Assembly (NCBI GenBank): GCA_023525715.1
Contig: CM042012.1
Coordinates: forward strand, 62,121,705-62,185,704
DNA length: 64,000 nt
Source: Cichorium intybus
Taxonomy: Eukaryota > Streptophyta > Magnoliopsida > Asterales > Asteraceae
Reading direction: 5' to 3'
Shown here: positions 35,168 through 47,782 of the stretch, one piece after another
Layout of the letters: every line of letters starts with the position of its first letter
Position numbering within the stretch: position 1 is the stretch's first letter
Translations under genes and position numbers: made by a program
Notes under the pieces: generated by a model
What the model was told of the DNA's origin: nothing
The model's database searches: none
The model's input: only the letters and a program-made list of their open reading frames with translations

Positions 35168-35180
35168 ATCTCCCCCTTTG
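35168..35180 (-). promoter_or_regulatory. polypurine tract
   Basis: Minus strand CAAAGGGGGAGAT directly before the 3' LTR; primes plus-strand DNA synthesis. It lies about 20 bp after the end of the third ORF. Confidence 0.95.
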
Positions 35181-35199
35181 TGTGAAGTGTATCCGAAGT

Positions 35200-38100
35200 C
35201 TATACTTGAAAGTTTCTTTTGTAAGCTCGCTTCAGAGTCTTTCTCACAGTAAGATACCAGTTCATATGGTCAATGAACTTCTTCTTCTTCTCAGTTGAAT
35301 TTGCATGGCAGGCGTTCACGTGAGAAATCATTCCTGAAATGAAGGAGGAGGGATGGAAGCCTATGTAGTCAATATCAAAGAACTTGATTGTGACTTCGGT
35401 TTCATTTCTAAGTCCTTTGAAAACTACGCCATAAGGTTCGTCTAAGATCTCTCCATTTTTGAATCTAGCAATATTCCGAACTACAACAGGAGGAGTATTC
35501 AAGGGATGTCTGTAGTAAGAACATAGCTACAGGTCATGCTTTGCAAAACGGTGAAGATAATTGTTGAGGAAGCCCAGAAGGTGATTTTTGATAGCAAAGG
35601 TAGACATTTCAGCATGAGCAGGACCGCCGGTTCGCAGAAGATCAAGAATCTGGATGAAGTCCATAGGATTCATGATGGGAAAGTCTGCTATTGAAAACTT
35701 GGATTCAACTTCGTCTACCCCCCTAAGCACAAGAAAATCATAATTTCTGAAGCCCAAATAATTTTCAGCTTCTTTTATTGAAATGATTTTCTTGATCTTG
35801 TTTAGGCTCCAAACATAGTTTTGCCTTTGAATGTATTTGGCATGAAAGTTTATTTTATTCGTCCAAAAACTTGCCTTCTGATCCTCTGGCACCGAACTAA
35901 CGAATTGAAGGAAAGCAAAAGTCTTCGGATTGAATGGAATATCAAGCTGGATGTCTTCGGAGTCGACAAATGCAAAACTCCGAAGAGGGAGTCTATTAAG
36001 TACATTTGGATTTTGAAATCCAAACAGCTTGATAGCTTCAACAGTCCATTCACCATCATTTCGAGCAAATTCATTTATTTTGATCATCAATTCGTAGTCT
36101 GCTCTTCTGGCCTTGTATATCTCTTCCATGTGTGGAGCAATGATGTTTTCTAGTGATCGGTCTGTTGAACTTCCGGCACCAGCCGATCCACTAGCAACCA
36201 TGTCAGTGGTTGTGATAGTTGAGGTTGTTGGACCTGCAGTGGCTGCAAGGATCTGTCTAGGCACGCCCTGTGGCCTAGACAATCTGTCAGAGAAATTTAT
36301 CAGAGGCTGAAGTGCAACTCTCAGTTTTGTAATCAAATCTTGTGTGAGAGCTGCATTTGTTCGTTGTAATTCCTCCGTAAATCTGTTGACATCCGAAGAG
36401 GTTTGGGCGGCAGTGAGCTCGTCAATTTTTGCTCTGGCCTCATCAAGCTGTTTTTCAAGCTTGGTACTTTGCTGGATTTCACTCCGAAGTCCTTGCAGGG
36501 TTTTCATGACTTCTGAGTTAGCTTTATCGGTTTTCTCAATGAAAGCATCAACCTTCTTGTTGATGGAGGTAACAGCTGATTCCAGCTTCTTTTCGAAGGA
36601 AGATTGGATCTTATTTTGTTCATCCAAGAGCTTCTTCTCAAGAGTATTGACAGACTCCTTTATTCCTTTGGATAGAGTGAATTCCATTGACTCTAACTCA
36701 TCGGAGATATCACCAATGGTCGGCTTTGTGGGGTCGAATCCTGTTTGAGCTTGGATGAGCGTGTCAAGTTTGGAATTGAGGACTTTGTACTGTTTCATTA
36801 GTACAAAGCCTTCATCTGGTAGGTCTTCTTCTGATGCTCCTTCAACATTCAACGGAGCCATGTGAAAAGCTTCGAAGAGTGCTGCAGAAGTGGGATTTTG
36901 TCTTGGTGGTGAAATGGGTAATTCAAACTCAGGTAATGAAAAATCAATACCAGAGATGGGTACTTCAGAAGTTGGAGGAGCAGTTGTTGGTGGAGGTGGA
37001 GGAGGAATTGTATGTGGGGGTGTTTCAGGTCTGGTTGTTTTTGGTGGTGAAGTGGGAACAGTTGTTCGTGGTGGTGTAGGTGGTTTAGTTGTTCTAGGTG
37101 GTGATGTAGGAGAAGAAGGTTGATCATCAAGCATTTCTTCTTCTTGTTCTTCTTCATGGACTGTGGATGGAGTCCTTTCTGAGTCCGAAGACTCATCCGC
37201 AACCATGATCTTCCTTTGCCTCTTCGGCTGTTTCCTCTTCGGTGTAGTTTTCACCGAAGTTTTTCTTTTCTTCTCTTCCTTTTTAGGACCACTGGGTCCA
37301 CCCGCCATTTTTCTCTTCCCTTTTCCTTTAGGGATTTCTTTCACAGATGTCTCCTTGCTTAGATCACGTGTGGGATAAGGAATCACCAAGGTGTTGCGGT
37401 AAGAGGTCACTTCAATACATTCCATGGGAACCTTGGAGAGCATGGCAATAGGAATTTGCGCACAGTAGACTGCGGGTTCATCATCTAATGGCGATACAGT
37501 GATTGGAGTATACCTCATTTTGGGGAGATGGGGATCTGCCACATATCCAACCTTTTGATAATGGGCATTAACAACAACTGCCCAGAACCTCGCACTTGAA
37601 ATTTCAGTCCCCTTCAGACTGTGATTGATGTGTGAACAGAAGTCGGCCCACAGAATAGAGGCGTAATCAACTTTGACATCGTAGTAGATTCCGAAGAGCA
37701 GGCTCTGAAACGCCACACTTGCAGAATCTAATCCTGAAGTTCTTCCAGACAGACATCTGAGGAAGATACTAAAGAAGTATCTCCATAGATCAGGCAGTTG
37801 GTTCTTTTTAAACAGGCTGATCTTCTCGAGTCGCGGAAAGTAACCCATTTCATTGAACATATTGACGAGTTGCTCAGCAGAAGGAGTCACAATCTCCTTA
37901 GGATCGTAGATGGGAAGATGAAGAGCCTCAGCAAATTTTTCCTTGGTCAGTTGCACTTTCTTAGTTTTTCCCTTTGCATATATGGTTTCGAAGAACACAG
38001 CTTTTACATGATTGTTTGTGTCGAACAGGGCATTAGAGGTGTAATGTGCCCTGTGAACAAGTGCTGCTGGAATCGATGGTGTGCAGGTTAGGGCATAGCC

Positions 38101-38250
38101 AAGAACCGATCTCTTCAGGCATTCAACAAGAGCATCGAAGGGCTTAGGGTAGAGTTGAAGGTTGGTGCGTAGTACTAGATTTGCTGATTGGCTTTTAAGA
38201 ACAGGAACTGAAATAGCTTCAGTGGTTTGAGAAGATCCTTCGGCGGCCAT
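35200..38250 (-). CDS. third ORF of the Sirevirus-like element (one in-frame TAG)
   Basis: The ATG at 38250 lies in ACCAACAATGGCC, close to the plant optimum. 907 codons run to a TAG at 35527-35529; the same frame stays open for another 108 codons to 35200. Visible parts: N-terminal globular domain (about residues 30-290, similar to what is annotated in plants as putative plant transposon protein); a very basic NLS-like block (about 305-350, KGKGKRK, KKEEKKRK, PKRKQPKRQRK); a Pro/Thr-rich block (about 375-430); a heptad-rich coiled coil (about 530-640); and a C-terminal domain of about 250 residues shared with the remnant at 16423-17061. No signal peptide, no hydrophobic segment, no cysteine cluster: not an envelope-like protein despite its position. 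The layout suggests a nuclear or nucleic-acid-associated structural protein; function unknown. Confidence 0.85.
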
Positions 38251-38369
38251 TGTTGGTCAGATGGAGAAGATGAAGAAGATGAGAAGTTTGTGAATTTCTT
38301 TGAGAGTAATTTTGTAGGGAGAGATGAGCTTTGTGTTCGCGTAAAGAATGTAATGGAAGGGGTGAGAAG

Positions 38370-38377
38370 TTTATATA
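38370..38377 (-). promoter_or_regulatory. TATA box of the third ORF
   Basis: Minus strand TATATAAA, 120 bp upstream of the ATG. A start of transcription ~30 bp downstream would give an untranslated leader of ~90 nt, rich in CTTCTTCATCTTCTCC, typical of plant leaders, with no upstream ATG between TATA and ATG that I can see. Confidence 0.65.
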
Positions 38378-40432
38378 GTATTTGTGGTCCCTAGGTTATT
38401 AAATGCACGTTTGAAGTGGTCCAGTAGAAACAGGACACCTCAGCAGCTGCTCGTCCCACTCACTCTGCAAAAAGGAGAAATACACGGCTGTCAGTTATAA
38501 TGATTCAAAATTTGAACCGTTACCTTTTTGAGACGTCATTATGATTAATGGTTTTCATTTAATTTTTATTGACAGCTGTATGCAAACAGTTAAGTCTCAG
38601 GGAATGTTTGTCTCTGTTGTTTATCATAAATGTGGAAATCATTTGAACATTTAATTGACTTCGCAGTTATGAAAAATTATGACCGTTAAGGTTACGCTTC
38701 GGAGCATAGAGTTCATCACTTCGGTGATTTTACTATTGACTCCGAAGAGTATTCTGTCACTTCGGTGATTGACAAATGATTGCAAAGTGTTCATCAATGC
38801 ACCGAAGTCCATGTGTTTTTCTCTTTGTTTTTCTATTCGTTTTTGATTTTACTTTTGACTGATGCAATATGTCGTTTAACCTTAACTTCCATGAATATTA
38901 TGAAAAGATGATTTCACGAGTTAATGTTCAGAATCATTCGAATCATGTTGGAAGTCCATTTTTCATTTGGAAGTCTGTTTGATTCAATATCGATCATGAG
39001 TGTATAAGTCTAATCACCCCATCACTAACTTGATTTCGCATTTGGAAACATGTTTTGAGTTGTGCTTATGTGCTTCAAAATTTTCAAATATAATAAAGAT
39101 AACATCCTTTGCATTTGAAATTTAAAGAAGTTTTCATTAGTGATTTGAATATCAGAAGTGTTTATGAAGTTGAATTTGATTGTTTTGATGGTTCATTTGA
39201 AAATTTTATTCCTTTTCATCGGTTGAAGTGTTTGGATACTTAGCTCAGATGACAAGCCTTTGAACTTCGTACACCACTCCAACTTTGTCATTTAAGACAG
39301 ATTACTTGAAATGTTCATATTCTTCTACAAAGTACTCGACTATGTTATAGGAGCTCCTTGTATTGTTATTTAAAATAGAAGAATAAGCCTTTGAATGCTG
39401 ATTTTTCTTTTGCATTCCTTTGGTCTTTGGTTATCTTTCGATTTTTGTTTGTCTTTGTTTCTTTTGACAATTGTTTTCTGTTTTTCTTTCTTGTTTTCTA
39501 TTTTGATATTTGCTTTTGTTTTCTGTTATGAATTTCCTTATCCGAAGATATAAAACATCACCATTTGTTTTTTTTTTTCTTTGGTGCCTTTTGTTTTTGT
39601 ATTAAACAATCCTTATAAGTGAAAAACTTCATATAGTTCAATTTTGTATCATTTAATGAAAAGAGATGTAAATTTACTTATCAAACAATGTTGGTTCTAT
39701 TTTTGAGGAAAACTTCGGAGCACTTGAATTATCCTGTGTAGTTTTGAGGCTACATAATCCGTTTGAAGTTGAAGCGAGTCAAGTTTCGAAGGGTGGTTAG
39801 AAATAGAGAATATGTTAAGGTTATTGAAATCAAACAAGACTTCAATTTGTAAAATAGCCTTGACCTCACTTCGAAGTCTGTTTTCTTACCGATGTTTCAA
39901 GTCGATTCCCAAATACCTTTTAGTGCAATATGGTATGATTTTCAGAATCTAAAATCAAAGTTTTGTCCTTTAATTGGTTAATTCATGAGAGAAGAGTTAA
40001 ACTTTGTCATTTTGCATCAGAATTTTCCTTTTGTTTGGTATGAATTTTCTTTTTTTTGAATTTCCTTTGACTTAAACAAATCTTAATATTTATCCTTAAA
40101 GGATGGAGTCAACATTTGTTCAAATAGTTTTCAAATTTGAAGATTTTATTCTGAAGAAAAGTTTGTTCCGCAGACCTCCGAAGTGATATTTTACTTCGGA
40201 GTGCTGCGGTGCAGTTCCAAGTGTTTTTCTCCGATGAGCTCCGAAGACAAAATCGACTTCGGGGGTCTGCGGAGATTTGTGTTTTTGTAATTTTTGATTT
40301 CCAAGTGTTTTTGCTTGTTTTTCTTCGATGAGCTCCGAAGTCAAAATTGACTTCGGGGGTCTGCGGAGATTATTGAATATATTTTTTTTTTATAAATTTT
40401 GTAAACAAAGTAAGAGTGAACAAATCTGGAAT
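38378..40432 (-). other. spacer between pol and third-ORF promoter
   Basis: About 2 kb without a supported ORF, T-rich on the plus strand. It holds scattered TTCGGAG/CTCCGAAG words and, next to pol, the palindrome array at 40176-40370. It probably carries promoter or regulatory sequence for the third ORF. Confidence 0.6.
40176..40370. repeat. array of CCGAAG...CTTCGG palindromes
   Basis: Three inverted repeats: CTCCGAAGT-8-ACTTCGGAG (40176-40201), CCGAAG-10-CTTCGG (40241-40262) and CCGAAGTCAA-AA-TTGACTTCGG (40335-40356). The last two sit in an imperfect tandem repeat of about 94 bp that also repeats CGATGAGCTCCGAAG and GGGGGTCTGCGGAGAT. Confidence 0.9.
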
Positions 40433-43400
40433 TTATTGAAGAGTTGATCCATCTATCATTCCAAGTCCTCGAACGATTCTTGTGAATGCTTCTTCATTTA
40501 GAGCCTTTGTGAAGATATCTGCCAATTGTTCTGTAGTGTGAACAAAGTGCACCTCAATATTCCCCTCCTCAACATGACTTTTGATGAAGTGATAGCGAAG
40601 TGCTATATGCTTCGTCTTGGAATGTTGAACTGGATTGTGGCATATACGAATTGCACTTTGAGAGTCACAGAACAAAGGAATTTTTCTCATATTAATGGCA
40701 TAGTCTTTCAATTGGCTTTGAATCCAAATGATCTGCGAAGTGCATGCTGCAGCTGCTACATATTCAGCCTCTGCGGTGGAAATAGAGATGCAAGTTTGTT
40801 TCTTGGATTGCCAGCTGATCAGTTTTCCATCTAAGAATTGACAACCCCCTGAGGTGCTCTTGCGATCAATAGAGCATCCACCAATATCAGAGTCTGAGTA
40901 TGCTTGAATGTAGAAACCAGAGTTTGCTGGATACCATAGACCATAAGCAGTAGTTCCATGAAGATATCAGAATATTGTCTTAACAGCAGCCAGGTGAGGT
41001 TCCCTTGGATCAGCCTGATATCTTGCACAATTGCACTGCAAACATGATGTCAGGACGACTGGCTGTAAGATAGAGTAGTGATCCAATCATGCTTCGGTAT
41101 TGTTGTATGTCGGTCTTTGGTTTGTCCAATGATGGATTTAACCTTGTACCTGCAGGCAGAGGAACTTTTGCTTTGGAGCAGTTAGTCATTCCGAATCGTT
41201 CAAGCAAACTCTTCGTATATTTTTGTTGATTGATGAATATCCCCTCCTTAGATTGTTTGATTTGTAAACCAAGAAAGAAGTTTATTTTTCCCATCATACT
41301 CATTTGAAATTTGCTTTTCATCAGTTTTTCAAAGTCTTTTGACAAATTGGGGTCAGTAGATCCAAAGATTATGTCATCCACATAAATTTGGACTAACATC
41401 AAGTGAGATCCAACTTTCTTTCTAAAAAGTGTTGGATCTACTGATCCCTGTTTGAAGTTTGATTCTTTTAAAATTTTTGTCAAGGTTTCATACCAAGCTC
41501 TTGGAGCTTGTTTTAAACCATAGACTGCTTTGTCTAGCACATAACAATAATTCGGATGAGTTTTACTTTCAAAACCAGGTGGTTGTTCAACAAAAACGGT
41601 TTCCTCGAGATCACCATTCAGAAAAGCACATTTAACGTCCATTTGATAGACATCAAAATTTTTGTGTGCAGCATAAGCTAAAAATATCCGAACTGATTCG
41701 AGTCTGGCAACAGGAGCGAAGGTTTCTTCATAATCAATCCCCTCCTGTTGACAGTAAACCTTGACAACCAACCTAGCTTTATTCCGAACTACGTTGCCTT
41801 CGGTGTCTAGCTTGTTACGATACACCCATTTGAGACCGACAATTGAGGCATTTGCAGGTTTTGGAATTAGCCTCCAGACTTTGTTTCTTTCAAATTCTTC
41901 TAATTCCAATTGCATTGCTTCAATCCAGTCTGAGTGATCAAATGCATCTTTGACGTTCTTAGGTTCTATCTTAGAGATAAAGACATTGAACATGCACAAC
42001 TCTGAATTTTTGTTGAGATCTAATTGCTTTTGGTGAAGTTGTGCACGAGTCAGTACTTTATCTCGAACATCACCAATGACAAGTGATGGAGGATGATTTT
42101 CCGTCCATTTGTCCAAAGGAGGATAGTTTGGATCAAAATCAGGAGGTCCTTCAGCATCGATGTCCTCAATGTCTGAGGGATATCCCGAAGTGGAGGGAAA
42201 ATCATCCATTAGCAAGTGATTATTCGAGTTTGTGTTGTTTTGTGGTGTATATATTTGTGAGGTTGAGTTTGATATGTGTTCCCCCTGGATGTTTGTTGGA
42301 GTTGAAGAGGTGGTAGCTTTATCCGAAGCGATTGTTGTGACTGAATTCGGAGTTGCAATCTCTGGCTCCCCCTGGATTGTTGGATGCATGGATATGATAT
42401 TTGAAATTGACTGGGGAGTGGAGACACTTGCATTTTCCATACTCTGGTTGGATGGCTCCCCCTCAACAGAAGATGGTCTTTGTATGCTGCTTGTAGAAGA
42501 GTCATCGGGTCCGTCTGTGAGCTTGGAGAGTTCGGACTCATGGTTGTCTGGTGCTCTTACTTCGGAGTCCACAGCTCTCTCAGGTTGATCAAATAAAAGA
42601 GAGAAGTCTGTGTTAAATGTTGTGATTTGAGTAGCTTCTACTGCAGGGTTTGAAAAGATTGAAGACATAGGAAAAGGATGCAGAGACTTCTTGATGTAGT
42701 AGTCATCAAACCTTAGATTAAAGGTTTCTTCGATTTTGCGAGTTTTCTTATTCATGACTCTGTAGGCTTTTGAGTCATGAGAGTAACCAAGAAAGATGCC
42801 TTCTTCTGATTTGTTATCGAACTTGGTTAAATGATCCTTCATGTTTAAGATAAAACACCTACAACCAAAAATGTGAAGGAATTTGACATTTGGCTTTTTC
42901 GGTTGAGTACTTCGTAAGGTGTAATATGGAATCTTTTGTGAATATAGGATCTGTTTTGTGTAAAGCATGCAGTAGAAATTGCTTCGGCCCAGAAGTACAC
43001 GGGCAAATTTGCAAAGTTGAGCATTGTTCTTGCAGCTTCACACAGGGAGCGATTTCTTCTTTCTACAACACCGTTTTGTTGAGGAGTGTAAGGTGCTGAG
43101 AAGTTGTGGTTAATTCCCTTCAACTTCAAGAATCCATCAAGAGTCTGATTTTTGAACTCCGAACCGTTGTCACTGTGCACAGTTCGGACTTTCTTGTTTA
43201 GCATTAATTCCATTTTCTTTATAAAGTTAATGATTTCTTCAGCTGCATCGGATTTGTTTCTGAGAAATATCACCCAAGTAAACCTTGAATAATCATCAAC
43301 AATAACCAGAATGTACTTCTTCTTTCCAATTGACTCTATAGCAGATGGTCCACACAAATCTATGTATAGAACGGAAAGTGGTTTGGTGATTTTGGGGTTG

Positions 43401-46400
43401 ATCACTGTAGGATGTCTTTGTTTTGTCTGCTTGCCATGTTCACATGCAGAGCAGAGAGAATCATTGTCAAATTTTAGAGCAGGCATTCCTCGAACCAAAT
43501 CCATGGCCACTAATTTGTTCAGATCTTTGAAGTTCAGGTGGGCAAGTCTTCGGTGCCATAACCAGCTGACATCTGAGTTGGCTTTGGAGAGAAGACATAA
43601 AGATTGCCCACCGGTCACTGGCTTTAGATTTAAGGGAAACATAGATCCCTTCCTTTCTGATTTCAGTAAGACTTCGTTTGTTGCTTCTTTGGTGATTACA
43701 CTCCCTTGGTTGTTGAAAGTTACAGCATTTCCCGTTCCAACCACCAATTGAGATATACTCACAAGATTATGTTTTAATCCTTCAACAAATGCTACTCGGT
43801 TGATAGTGAATTGACCATTTGTTATTTTTCCATATCCCCGAATTGGACATGTTTCATTATTACCAAAGCGTACGTTTCCAGCATCATCCAAATTTCTGTA
43901 ATCCCTGAGATATTCCTTTCTCCCCGTCATATGTCTTGAGCAGCCACTGTCCATGTACCATTTTGAATCATACCGCTCATCAGACATAACCTGCAAACAG
44001 TCAAGAAGGAGTTGGTACCCAATCAATCTTGGGTCCTCAGGGTAAGCAAAGGATTCTTGAATCCATTTTTCTACGGCCTCTTCAGAGATTTCATTTGCAT
44101 TTAAATTAATCAAATTCTCACAATCCTCATGCAGTGAACATGATTCTGAAATGTTTGAGCAGGATTCAGAGGAATTTGTGTTTGAAGTCAATGAGTCCGA
44201 AGTGACTGACAGAGTGACAGACTTCGGAACCCATTTTTGAATGGAAATTTTTGATTTTGAGGAGTTTGAAGATTTTGAGGTCTTTGTTTTAGCAGTCAGG
44301 TTTTCTTTGAGATCATTTCTTTTCCAATGTCGTTTTGGTTTATCTATTTTTGACTTTGTTGAAATTGAACTGCACGACGTAGAGGTACAAAGATACTCTT
44401 CGTATGCCAATTTGAAGTCATTTAATGAGAGATCCTTATCCTTGAACATTTCCAAATTGTTTTCCAGCCATTTGTGGAATGTATCTATCAGATTGTTTCC
44501 TTTTGAAAATGTTTTCTTCGTTGGTTTTTGAAATTTAGGATTTGGAAAGTTAGGTTTTGTTGGTGTAAAAGACGGTTTTTCATTTTGACTTTTAACTTCT
44601 GAGATTTTTGTGCAAACAGGTTTTGTACCAGAAGTGGAAGCAATTGCTTCATTTTGTTTTAAATTTCTAAGAGAAGTTTTTCTTTTCACAAGATTTAGGG
44701 TTTGCTTGGATTTCGAATCTTCAACAGTGGGTTTTTGAGTTGGTTTTGAAATCACCACTCCTGATTTTGGTTTTTGTAGAACTTGTGGTCTTTTCAAAAT
44801 TTGGGGTTTTTGTGTCAAAGTTTTGAAATATGAAACTTCTGATTTTGAAATTTCATTTTCAGGATTAAGTGAAAAAGGAACACTTTCACAAGATTCCATT
44901 AATTCCAATACATCCATCTTCGGAACTGTGGGTTTTTCCACAACTTGAATTTGTTTGTAGTTTCGATTAACGTAAATGTGATCGTCATTTTTGAGGTTTA
45001 GCAAGTGTGACAAATTTTCAGGCACTTTCTCCTTTTCAAAACAAAGACGATTATATACGTTGTGGCCATATAGTTCTTGTTTTCTTATATTTACTTTTAC
45101 TTCCATTTTCTCATTTATTTCATTCTCAACCATTTTGGATGATGAGAAAAATCCTTCATTTGTAACTGTGGAGTTATCCTTTTCAAGAAGTTTTTGCAAT
45201 TCATTATCAATTAAGGATAATCCTCCGGGTTTTACGAAGATTGAGTTTTTGAAGTAAGAAACCTTGGGATAGATACATGCCAAATGGACTAGCCTTTTTG
45301 AATTATCCTTGAGATATTGATCGTAAGAGATAGATTCATCAGTGACTTGAAGTTTAAAATTTGAAGTTTCTTTGGTTTCAAGAATTTTTGATTCACAACT
45401 CAATTTTGTTTTTCCTTTGTCCATCGAAGACATTTGTGAGATGTCTTCGGAGGTCGATTCGGATATGGAGGATGACTTTAACAAAATCAAAGAGGAACAA
45501 TCAATCTCCTCCATGTCCGAGTCACTTTCAGAATCCTTTTCAGACAGGTCATTGACAATTCCTTTTTTATTTGTTTCAATTTGAGGTACAGGCTTATTCA
45601 GGATTGGAATTTCTTGAGGCAATATTTTTAATAATTTATCAGCAGTTAGATGTTTTTCCACAGATATCAGGCCATGTTTATATGATGGATTAGTAACTTC
45701 GGAGCCTGATACTATAGATTCGCATTCATAAGATATACTATCGACTTCTTTTAATTTAAACTCAGTAAAAGGCAATAGTTGTCTATGCTGGACATTACAA
45801 ACATCGCCTGAATGATAAATTCTTGTAATATGAGCATATAGTCGTTTGGCTGTTTCACAAAATATGTTTCTCTGTCTTAAGATTACATCATGATTGTTTA
45901 AAAATTTTTCTCTATTTTCTTCTAACAAGGAGATTCTAAGATTAGATTTCTCTAATGCTAGCTTCAGGTTCTCTACTCTCCCCCTTAAGCTTAAAAGCTC
46001 CTGTTCACTGAGTATTTCCCTATTTTTGGAATCAATGAGTAATTTATGCATGATAGAACAATCACGAGTTATTTCATTTATAATGGGAGTAGATTGAGAA
46101 GTAGGAATTTTAAAAGATGAAAGAAGTTTTGATACCTCTTCTGGGATTGTCAACCGATTGTCATTGGCCATCAAGCACACTTCCTCATCATCATCAGAGG
46201 AATCTTCATCACAAGTCTTCGGAGTATCAATAGCAGTTATATCCAGATCCTCCGAAGTCACAAACCCAAGACCCTCAGTTTCTTCAATCATCAACCATTT
46301 CTCTTCATTCAACTTCTCCGAAGTGTCTTGTAGAAAGCTCTTATCGTCATCATAGGCCATGAAAGCACTATGAGATGGCTTTCTCACTTCGTCATCATCT

Positions 46401-47623
46401 GAATCCGAAGACCAAACTTGATATGATCCTTGTCGTTCATCAGCGGCCATTAAGGCTAGGTCTTTGGTCCTTACTCTAGCTTCCTCCATTTTTCTTGCGT
46501 AGTAGGCTTCATCCTTCACTTGTGGTTTCTTTTCATTTTGCTTTCGAAGCATGCAGTCTTTTGCGAAATGATTCTTGCCACGACAATAATTACAATCATA
46601 GCCAGAATCTCCTGAGATTTTCTTCTCTTCGGACTTTTCTTTGGATGACTCCGAAGCAGATTTTTCAGATGGCTTCGGGGTTGACAGTTTCAAGTTATCT
46701 TCCTTTGAAGTGAGTATTTCAGGTTTGGGCTTAGAGTTGAAGTTTGATTTGTTAAAGTTTTTCACAAATGGTTTTCCAGAGTTATTTTTGAAGAATGGTT
46801 TCTTGAATCTTCGATTGTTGGCGGCATAGAGAGCAACAGTGTCTCCATTATCATCTACCATGTAGGCAGCAACATCTTCATCACTTGATTCTTCTTCTTC
46901 TTTTGACATGAGAGCTAGTGGTCCAGAACTAGCCATTTCACTCCTTCGTCCTACCACATCGGGTTCATGTGATTTTAATAGATTGTAGAGAGCAGCCAGC
47001 TTGTATTTCTCAATATTCTCATAGGATTTGACCATAAGCATGATTGGTCTCCATTCCTTACGAAGGCTGTAGAGAAATTTGATATTTATCTCTTGTTGGC
47101 TTCTTGTTTCCCCATACTTATCGAGTGTGTAAATCATGTTGCTCAAACGTTCATAACAGGCTTCTAAGGACTCATTTTCTTCTTGCTTAAAGTTCCCGAA
47201 GTCTGCAAGGATTTCTTGAACTTTGCTGGTATGAAGAATTTTATCTCCTCCGAAAAGAAGTTCGAGATTATCCCACATCTCTTTGGCGGATTTTGCATCG
47301 GCAATGTGGTGACTGACATCAGGACCTAAGCCACTTCTCAGTTCGCGCATGGCTCTCTCGTCGTTTTCAAGCTTTTTCATATCTACGACATTAAGAACAA
47401 CAGCTTCTTCACCGTCAGGAACAACAAATCGACCAGCAATGTCTGTGTGAGGGCCATCAGTCACAGACCTCCATAGATCTTTGTCCAGTCCTATAAGGTA
47501 ATCCTTCATTCGACCAGCCCAATAATCGTAGTAAGAAGTTACTAGAACAGGGGCTTTTGTTGCTGAACCGATGAGGTTGGCATAGTTAAGCATATTAGCA
47601 TAAGTTGCAGTTGAATCAGTCAT
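40433..47623 (-). pseudogene. Sirevirus-like gag-pol polyprotein, frameshifted
   Basis: Start chosen at the ATG 47623 (MTDSTATYANM...); the frame upstream has only a TTG. Gag domain about 47560-46900; CCHC knuckle CNYCRGKNHFAKDC at 46553-46597; long Ser/Lys-rich linker with a coiled coil near 45880-46020; protease WYMDSGCSRHMTG at 43930-43962, catalytic DSG intact; pre-integrase WLWHRRLAHL near 43560; integrase with YIDLCGP, SDNGSEF and QQNGVVERRNR; RT with YQMDVKCAFLNG and YVDDIIFGST (41365-41390); RNase H ending LADIFTKAL. Breaks: a 1-bp loss in a T5 run at 42895-42899 (integrase C-terminus), a 2-bp loss near 41033 (start of RNase H) and TGA at 40967-40969, which is one C-to-T change from CGA. 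Otherwise a nearly intact ~2400-codon polyprotein. Confidence 0.92.
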
Positions 47624-47768
47624 CTTGAAGTATTTCAACGGGATCTTTTCAGTAAAACGAGTGGTAGAGATTTGCAACAGATGCGGAAGACTAAATCTGA
47701 GAATCGATTCAGATTTAGAACTGAAGCAAACGAATTTGAACTCTATCAACAGGTTTTTAAGCTGACCC

Positions 47769-47780
47769 GCTCTGATACCA
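47769..47780 (-). promoter_or_regulatory. primer-binding site of the Sirevirus-like element
   Basis: Minus strand TGGTATCAGAGC, complementary to initiator tRNA-Met, two bases after the LTR end. Confidence 0.95.
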
Positions 47781-47782
47781 CT

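Noticed and set aside
36834..37378. Gly/Val-rich plus-strand ORFs
   Set aside because: Antisense shadow of the Pro/Thr-rich block of the third ORF.
35527..38250. Envelope-like protein in the Sirevirus-like element
   Set aside because: No signal peptide, no transmembrane helix and no cysteine pattern; the position alone does not make it an envelope.
42232..46829. Several plus-strand ORFs of 60-150 codons
   Set aside because: Opposite strand of the long gag-pol frame; no domains.
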